From Siphonodentalium dalli (Eukaryota > Mollusca > Scaphopoda > Gadilida > Siphonodentaliidae), in NCBI GenBank assembly GCA_032622095.1, contig CP136067.1:121245030-121309029 (forward strand): a stretch of 64,000 nucleotides of DNA, written 5' to 3'. Positions 12,601 through 21,600 of the stretch are shown here, one piece after another. A program made the translations under genes and the position numbers. The notes beneath the pieces are model-generated. The model saw nothing but the letters and a program-made list of their open reading frames with translations, was not told the DNA's origin and made no database searches. The number at the start of each line of letters is the position of its first letter. Position 1 is the stretch's first letter.

Positions 12601-15600
12601 CTGTGTTCTTCTTAGTGACAATGGTTGTACAATCTTTGATTACAAGTGATTCCTCTGGTATCGATACTATGGGACCAAGTTAGTATAGTCACTTCAAGAA
12701 TGTATCATTCAACTAATATTTTGAAAAACGTCAAATAAGGCCAAATAAATAAAACTTCTGTGTTCTCAGACACCTTCCACGTTACTGAAATTTTCTTTTA
12801 AAAACCCTGTCAAACAATTTTTGTCAAAATTTTCTGTTTATCAACGAAAATGAATTTTTGTTTGTTTGTTGAGAAAACAATAAATATAATTAGCCTCCCT
12901 CCCCATCCCTAGGATATAGTAATGGGTTCCGTCCGTCTGTCCGGCTGTCCGTCCCGAATTTGTAAGAGTCATAACTTGAACAAATGTAAATGGATTTCAA
13001 AGATTTGTGGTATATGAGTTCACCTGACCATTACCTAGAATGAGTTCGCAAGCCAGATCTGGCCAGATATTTTTACCGGAGTTATTGGACTTTGTTTATT
13101 ATTTTTGTCGAATTTACCAAATAGCAAATAGACGACGTCCCAGGGCTCGTTTCCACAAATCTCAGTATCTCACCGGATTTCTAAGATATTTGGTATATGA
13201 GTTCACCTGACCATTGCCTAGAATGAGTTCGCAAGCCAGGTCTGGCCGGTTATTTTTACCGGAGTTATTGGACTTTGTTTATTATTTTTGACAAATTTAC
13301 CAAATAGCAAATAGATGACGTCCCAGGGCTCATTTCCACAAATGTCAATGGATTTCAAAGATGTTTGGTATATGAGTTCACATGACCAGTATCTAGAACG
13401 AGTTCGCAAACCAGGTCCGCCCAGATATTTTCAGCAGAGTTATTGGACTTTGTTTATTTTTTTGTGTGCAAATGGACGACGTCACAGGGCTCATTTCCAC
13501 AAATGTCAACGGATTTAAAAGATTTTTGGTATATGAGTTCACATGACCAGTATCTAGAACGAGTTCGCAAACCAGGTCCGGCCGTTTCGGCAGAGTTATT
13601 GGACTTTGTTTATTTTTTTTTGGTGCAAATGGACGACGTCACAGGGCTAATTTCCACGAATGTCAAGTTGTTACATTGTCAACGGATTAAAAAGATTTTT
13701 GGTATATTCGTTCCCATGACCAGTACCTAAAATGAGTTCGCAAGCCAGGCTTTTTGACAAAATCCCACCTCTTGTTTAGCACATACTGAGATCGCAAACA
13801 TTATTGAGAATGCACTTCCCCAACTGCACAATTCGGCGGGGGATACCGCCATCTGCGACTGCTTTTTGTTTTAATGGCCTTACATACATTGCACCATTTG
13901 AAAAGACAATGCCTGAACTGCATAGAAATGTAGATGTGTATACTTCATTTCGTCATGGAATTAACAATTCAGACCATAAATGAAAACAACAGAAACTGCT
14001 GGGATAAATGAAATATATTTTTTGCAGCCGACTTTAAAATATTATGGTCTGGACTTTCGGAGAAATATGGAAGTTGCGTATAACTACAGCAACCAATATT
14101 CAACCGAGCTGTATGCATCAGAAGCACAGAGGATCATAAATGAGCACAACGAATCAGAGGTTGGTGGTTTAGGCATCGAAAATTTTATTAGTTGGTTTAC
14201 GCATATCAGGGATAAAATCTCTTTTATGGAGGAAGGGGGAAAACATCATGTCTTGACATTCTGATTACATTTGAATTTATTTGCATTCTCGGTAAAAACG
14301 TTGTCGGTGTGTTCGTAAATCAACTGATTAAGGGCACGGATGGCCTTCGTGGTGGGTATTGCTGATAAAATAGTCACATCCATAAAAATGGCCATAAACA
14401 GAAAGAATATTAAAGTATAGACAGACTGATACCAATCATAGATATCGCGTAAATGGTATTTTATTGTCAAGTTGGTACAAAAGTCAAAAATGTTTCAGAA
14501 CCTGGCTTTTGTTTACATAACACAGCTGACAATTAGAGCTGAAACGGTTAGACGGATAGAATCCGGTTATCGACGTAACCGGTTAGAAAAAAATGAACCG
14601 GACGTAACCGCATCCCGTTGTCAGTTGAATGTGAACGTGAATAATCCTCAAAATATTAGGTTAAATGATGCAAAACTAATACTAAATCCTGTGTCACCGA
14701 TAGTAGAGTGCAATGCAAGCATTAATTGGTACACGCGGTAGTATCAGATACTTAGTAGCAATTCTCGAACTGTCTGGAAGTGTCGGCGACCTTCAATCAA
14801 TTCCGACCCTTTGAAGTTTTCTCTGATCTTCCGACAAAAGCACGTGTGCAGTCACTGTGTATCAAGTCTGAATGCACACAAGGAAGTGACAACGTAACAG
14901 TGGCGTTGTGTGGCAATGCGTGCTTTCGTAACAGTGGGGTTTATAAATACTATGTAAGTCGACAAAGTTTGATGATTGAGATCAGCTGCACAATGTCTTC
15001 ACTCTTCCGCGTTCTTCCTCCCTGTTGTGATCTAATATGATCAATTCAATTGAGTGACCAAACAGACATCGTAGTTGAAGCAACCCAAAACCTCTTTAAC
15101 TTCTTCAATGATCTTCCCTTTTATCAAGGAAATTGATGCTCCATGCTACTCTGTAACTGGTTGTGCCTGTGGCACTAAATGACACTCAATTTGGCAGTAA
15201 TTTCTATATGTTAAGTGATTGCATACTAAAACCGAAACCGAGGGTTTTTTACCCAAAAAAACGAAACCGAAACGTAAATTCTATAACCTTCCAACACTAG
15301 TGTCCGCGATCATGATACCGACGAATAGCTCGAATACTGAATAGGACTGCGAGTCTGACCTAACTGACCTTCCTTTTTGTTCTATAGTTATTACTTTCTT
15401 GTCTTTATATATAATTCATTGGAGGATATACCAATGATAATGATATATTACAGATCTTTAATATATAGTTTTGTTACTCATTTTACCAATACCCATACTA
15501 TTGTTACTCGTTTTACAAATGCCCAAACATATGCTGATCACGGCAAATAAGCGATCCCCCCTGCCATTCACAAATTTCACTTGCTCACGTCATTCCCCAT

Positions 15601-18600
15601 CACGAGAGCCAGCAAAAGAACAGTGAATGCGTGTTTTTGAATATCGTTAAATGCCGTGAATAAGGTCTTTATTTCAGCTACTATTTCTCACCTAGGTTTG
15701 TCCCTGGAGCATGGCATAATGTCGACATAATTAGTGTGAGAGAAGTCCGCTAGAAATTAGCAGTTAACCGGTTGAAATCCGGCTAACCCCGATGGTTAAA
15801 GGTACTCAATCCGAACAGAGGGTCCCCATCTCAACAGATTCCAACAACAACAATCCGATCAGAGGGTCATATATTACTATTTCTTTGGCTTTGGGGGTAA
15901 ACAATATTTGATTTGAGTCGAGGAACCCATCAAACAAAGCTCAGAGTTATTAGATATTGATTTTTGAAATTTGTTATTTACTCGAGATGAGTACTAATAA
16001 TTGCCTTCAACTGCCCTAATCTGCTCGGGATGTGTACACCAAAATCTATTCAAACAGACAAGGATGGATAACTCTAAAATCAAATGGTAATTTTGACTGA
16101 GTTCTGGGCCAGGAAGTATTCCCGATAATGAAAAATAATAGATTTCTAAAATCGATATCTAACAAATCTGAGCTCTGATGGGTGACTTCCTCGACTCGAA
16201 TCAAATATTTTTGACCCCCAAAGCCATTGAAATAGTAATTGAGAGGAGTTTTATCGGATTGAGTACCTTTAACCGGTTAGAAGAATGGGTCAACCGTTTC
16301 AGCTCTACTGACAATAAAACAAAACAAAGCTGACAATAACATACTATTTTCACAATATTTATGATTGGTATAAGAACAAAATATGTCAATATTTGATCAT
16401 ATTTCCATTTATGTTAGTTTTAATGGGCGTGACACTATTAACAGTATACCCACCTCGAAGGTCATCCATGCCATTAAATTGGTTTCACCTTACTTAGAAG
16501 AAATCAGATGTGAGTTTTAATGGGTGTGACAATATTAATGTGAGTTTTAATGGGTGTGAAATCAGATGTGAGTTTAAATGGGTGTGACAATATTAATAGC
16601 ATACCCACCACGAAGGTCATGTGAGTTTTAATGTGTGTGCCAATATTAATGTGAGTTTTAATCGATATGAAATCAGATGTGAGTTTTAATGGGTGTGACA
16701 ATATTAACAGTATACCCACCACGAAGGTCATATGAGTTTTAATGGGTGTGACTATATTACTGCGAGTTTTAGTGGGTGTGAAATCAGATGTGAGTTTTAA
16801 CGAGTGTGACAATATTAACAGCATACCCACCACGAAGGTCATGTGAGTTTTAATGTGTGTGCCAATATTAATGTGAATTTTAATCGATGTGTGAAATCAG
16901 ATGTGAGTTTTAACGAGTGTGACAATATTAACAGCATACCCACTATGAAGGTCATCCATGCCGTTAAATTGGTTTCACCTTACTTAGAAGAATTCAGATG
17001 TGAGTTTTAATGGGTGTGACAATATTAATGTGAGTTTTAATGGGTGTGAAATCAAATGTAAGTTTTAATGGGTGTGACAATATTAATAGCATACCCGCCA
17101 CAAAGGTCATGTGAGTTTAATGGGTGTGACAATATTAATGTGAGTTTTAATCGATATGAAATCAGATGTGAGTTTTAACGAGTGTGACAATATTAACAGC
17201 ATACCCACTATGCAGGTCATGTGAGTTTTAATGTGTGTGCCAATATTAATGTGAGTTTTAATCGATGTGTGAAATCAGATGTGAGTTTTAACGAGTGTGA
17301 CACTATTAACAGCATACCCACTATGAAGGTCATGTGAGTTTTAATGGCTGTGACAATATTAATGTGAGTTTTAATGAGTGTGAAATCAGATGTGAGTTTT
17401 AACGATTGTGAATATTAACAGCATACCCACCTTGAAAGTCATGTGAGTTTTAATGGGTGTGACTATATTACTGCGAGTTTTAGTGGGTGTGAAATCAGAT
17501 GTGAGTTTTAACGAGTGTGACAATATTAACAGTATACCCACCATGAAGGTCATGTGAGTTTTTATGGGTGTGACAATATTATTATTGTGAGTTTTAATGG
17601 GTGTGAAATCAGATGTGAGTTTTAATGAGTGATAATATTAACAGTATACCCGTCACGAAGGCCATGTGAGTTTTAATGTGTGTGCCAATATTAATGTGAG
17701 TTTTAATCGATGTGTGAAATCAGATGTGAGTTTTAACGAGTGTGACAATATTAACAGCATACCCACTATGAAGGTCATGTGAGTTTTAATGGGTGTGACA
17801 ATATTAATGTGAGTTTTAATGGGTGTGAAATCAGATGTGAGTTTTAACGATTGTGAATATTAACAGCATACCCACCTTGAAAGTCATGTGAGTTTTAATG
17901 GGTGTGACTATATTACCGAGAGTTTTAGTGGGTGTGAAATCAGATGTGAGTTTTAACGAGTGTGACAATATTAACAGTATACCCACCATGAAGGTCATGT
18001 GAGTTTTAATGGGTGTGACAATATTATTATTGTGAGTTTTAATGGGTGTGAAATCAGATGTGAGTTTTAATGAGTGATAATATTAACAGTATACCCGTCA
18101 CGAAGGCCATGTGAGTTTTAATGGGTGTGACAATATTAATGTGAGTTTTAATGGGTGTGAAATCAGATGTGAGTTTCAATGAGTGTGACAATATTAACAG
18201 TAGACACACCACGAAGGTCAACCATGCCGATAAATTGGTTTCACCTTACTTACAAAAAATCAAATCTGAATTTGGTCTAATGTTTTTGTCAGAGTTATGG
18301 CCATTTTCATCTTAATATACTCTCAATAATTGTTTTCTGGATAATAACTAGTTATAGTTCCTGATCAATTTGATATTCTGGAAACATGTGATGCACTTTT
18401 GGCAGTTGTGAAATGATATACATATTTTTTACAGCCCCTGTTCCTATATCTCCCATTCCAAGCAGTCCACTCAGGAAACACAGAATCAGACCCACTTCAG
18501 GCACCGCAGAGATATGTGGACAGATTTCCTTGGATTAAGAATGTGAAGAGGAGAATTTTTGCAGGTATATATATCAGATCTATGAAGACACGGACTCAGT

Positions 18601-21600
18601 ATGAGGGATCATTGCTTCAAATGTTCTTGCTTCAGTGAGTGTGAACAAATTCTCATTTTTTATCAAAATGGTCGTGTATTGATCAGAACTCAGATCAAGC
18701 TTGAAAATCAGTCCCATTTTTTGGCCATGTCGAGGTTCTAACCCGTGCCAACCTCATCTAGCCCAGACTTCGATTATCTTATGCATGACCTAACCACCTT
18801 GACTACAGGGACATCCTTAAAAGGAAACCTTTTCCTCGATAGTTGGGAAGTGTATCAGTCTGAACATGGTTTTGAATATTGACACAAAACGGATCTTGCA
18901 TTGTATTGGTACAGCACAATGAACTTCCTCTGAAATTGTATCTGTGACCATACGATTAATGTTACTGGCATATATGGCCCTTTGACAAAGAGGGGAAATC
19001 CCTGTTGCAAATATCTGGGGGCAATTCCATTCATAACGCTGGGGTACAATGGGTAAATTACTCTGGGCAAAAGTGAATGGAATGATTTTTGGTGACCAGA
19101 GAAATCTAAAAACAGCACAGTTACAACTGCAAACAAATCATAACTTTTTATTGAGGAAATTTGACAAAACTCACATTGGGCGTGTCGAACAGATGAAGAC
19201 TTAAGTAAATGAGCAAAAAAAATATCTGATATTCAAAATGAAACTAACAAGAATTTTGACTTTTATCGAACAAGAAAAATACCTAATTTTAGAACAAAAA
19301 TTAGAAGTATCTAAAACTTTGGATACATAATTTTAACTGTCATCAATTCGAATTCTATATATATCAGAATTATATATTATATAATCATGATAAATTATAC
19401 AAAATAAAATTCATTTAATCTATTACATAAATATTTTCCATGTGCTTTCTCAGTTGACAACCGATCTTCGCACGGAAAGTGATGTCACATTACAATACTC
19501 TCGCAGTTACACCACCTCGGCTGTTGTGAGCACAGCCTGGTGTATTTACGCCTGGTCATTCCATTCATTGCCCATTGTAATATCATTACCCATTGTAGCC
19601 GAACATAATGAATGGAATTGCCCCCAGGTAGTATTACTTAATCAGGACCTAATTTATAAATATGAAATGCTTATTTAATTAACCATTTCTTTACTGAATG
19701 AATTTTCCCGTTTAGTTATAAATATACAATAGATTGTTCTATTATTCCTTCGGAGGGATGTTCAGAAAATATAAGCAGATGACAGACAGATGAACAGATA
19801 ATACAATTGCAAAAAGGTATCTTATTCTTTGATAGGAAAATAGGAAATGTGCAGATAATATGTTCAACCTACAAAATTATGTGGCCGTTTGTTGAAGTTA
19901 TTATCTGAACATTTGCTAAGGGAACTAACTACTTGTCAATGAGTCTTTATTAAAGAAAGGGTTAAGCTTCAAACTAAACTAAATAAAGCTTTCTTGTCTG
20001 ATGTTTCGGGGATAGGTAGTTTAAATACCTTTAAATAGCTTTATACAGACTTTCTATGCTTCAGAAAAACATTTTAAAGTCATATAAGTGTCAGTACAAC
20101 AACAATGGTTTTGACATGTGAGATCTCGTTATTGAGAGTTACGGATGATGAAATTAGAACAAAGTCAATCTATTTTAACATGTACTTGTGGAGGATATTT
20201 TTTTTACAGACGTTTATTTAAAATTGATTTTATGTTGCATGATCCCACTTTGAAGGCTTTGTGGGACACTTTCAATCACACAAATAAAGAAATGTCAAAA
20301 TCTGTATGAAAACAAAACTGGCTGCCTATATATCTATATATATAGATACTATATGCACCATCAGACCTGTTTACTTTCCCGATTTCGGCGGGAGTCTCCC
20401 GATTTTGTGTCATTTCTCATGTGCTCCCAAATCGGGAAACCAAATCTCCCGATTTCAAAAGCTGAACCCCAAATTAGCCGACGGCTGTAACAAGCGTTAA
20501 GCCATGCACGCTATAGTGTTACAAATCAATTATGAATATATCGCCTGCGAGTCAAACAGTGACAAAATGTTGACTCCAGATTTTTCACTAAATCTCCCTC
20601 TTTCTGAGCACAAATCTCCAGATTTCCAATTTTAAAAGTAAACAGGTCTGTGCACCATAGTTTTCTATTTTCCACAGGTATGGTGGGAGCTCTAGACGAG
20701 GCTGTTGGGAATATCACAGATACCCTCAGAAAACGAGGAATGTTAGATAACTCTATCATTCTTTTCTCCACTGACAATGGCGGTCCTTCGAATGGTTTCG
20801 ATGCTAATGCTGCTAGCAACTACCCTCTGAGGTGAATAACTCTATCGGGAATCGGAACTGTCGCATACTACAATTTAGCATCAAATTAATATTTTTCCAG
20901 AACCATAGCAAATTTAAATCTCGTATGTTTCATTATTTTATTTTTATTCTCTGATGGAAATTTGAAGACAGATGTTTGCTTCCGGGCTACCGTTACAACA
21001 ACAACATAATTTGTATAAATCCCGATTTCAAGACAACAGTGTGATTACGTAAATAATAAAGGACCATCGACTGTTGGTTATTTGTAAAGAATTTGGAGAC
21101 AGTAAACCATATGTTGACAGGCACCATTCTGAAATGACCAGCACCATCCATTTGGTGCCTGTTATTTTGAATGGGAGTCAAAAAAGATTATTTTGAGCCT
21201 TGTTGATGATCACTTCTGCTGTAGTTGTCTGAATGATCTAAAACCTGATACGTGGATCATTGAAAATAAGTGTGAAGTTCAGGGCATATATTTCATCTGT
21301 TTTTGCGAGAATCCAAACATACTTTTTCGCGAGAATCCAGGGTAATTTGCGAGAATATTTACGAGAATCTAGATTTGGATTCTCGCCGAAATACAGTAAT
21401 GCTCTAATTAATCGACCTCTTAACCACAGCAGAATTATGGGTAACTTTTCAGGATTTAGTCGGAAATATGGCTTGTTGCCATCCATCGGAAAGCTCTCGT
21501 CGAGAGCTTTCCAATGAATGGCAACAAGCCATATTTCCGACTATATCCTGAAAAGTTACCCATAATTCTGCTGTGGTTAAGAGGTTGATTAATTAGAGCA

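Larger units (their letters stand above)
14326..16390. mobile_element. Degraded TTAA-flanked MITE, family B, split by a hAT element
   Basis: The left part (TTAA then GGGCACGGATGGCC, to 14533) matches family B at 26897 and 35228: GGTGGGTAT, GCCATAAACAGAAAGAA, ATAGACAGACT and CCTGGCTTTTGTTTA. The right part resumes after the hAT insertion at 16308 and shows fragments such as CTGACAATAACATACTATTT and ATTGGTATAAGAACAAA, perhaps in inverted orientation. The right limit is approximate. Confidence 0.45.
14160..18434 (+). other. Sulfatase intron 5
   Basis: This 4275-bp intron is almost entirely repeats: a split family-B MITE, a hAT-like element with a nested family-A MITE, then the higher-order minisatellite. 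No exon is seen between 14160 and 18434. Confidence 0.8.
18565..20677 (+). other. Sulfatase intron 6
   Basis: This 2113-bp intron holds an inverted-repeat element (19015-19627) and the hAT MITE (20362-20650) that abuts exon 7. Other sequence is AT-rich and unassigned. Confidence 0.8.

Noticed and set aside
14780-15040. Frame inside the hAT element as a transposase exon
   Set aside because: No BED zinc finger, catalytic or dimerisation motif; cysteines are scattered without zinc-finger spacing.
16504-16842. 112-codon minus-strand frame with internal repeats
   Set aside because: It is the intron 5 minisatellite translated; periodicity follows the DNA repeat, not codons.
16430-18240. CRISPR-like array
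   Set aside because: Repeats are contiguous and diverged with no unique spacers of constant length, and the genome is animal. It is a minisatellite.
18855-19136. 93-codon minus-strand frame in intron 6
   Set aside because: Spans the end of an inverted-repeat element and unique intron; no family resemblance.
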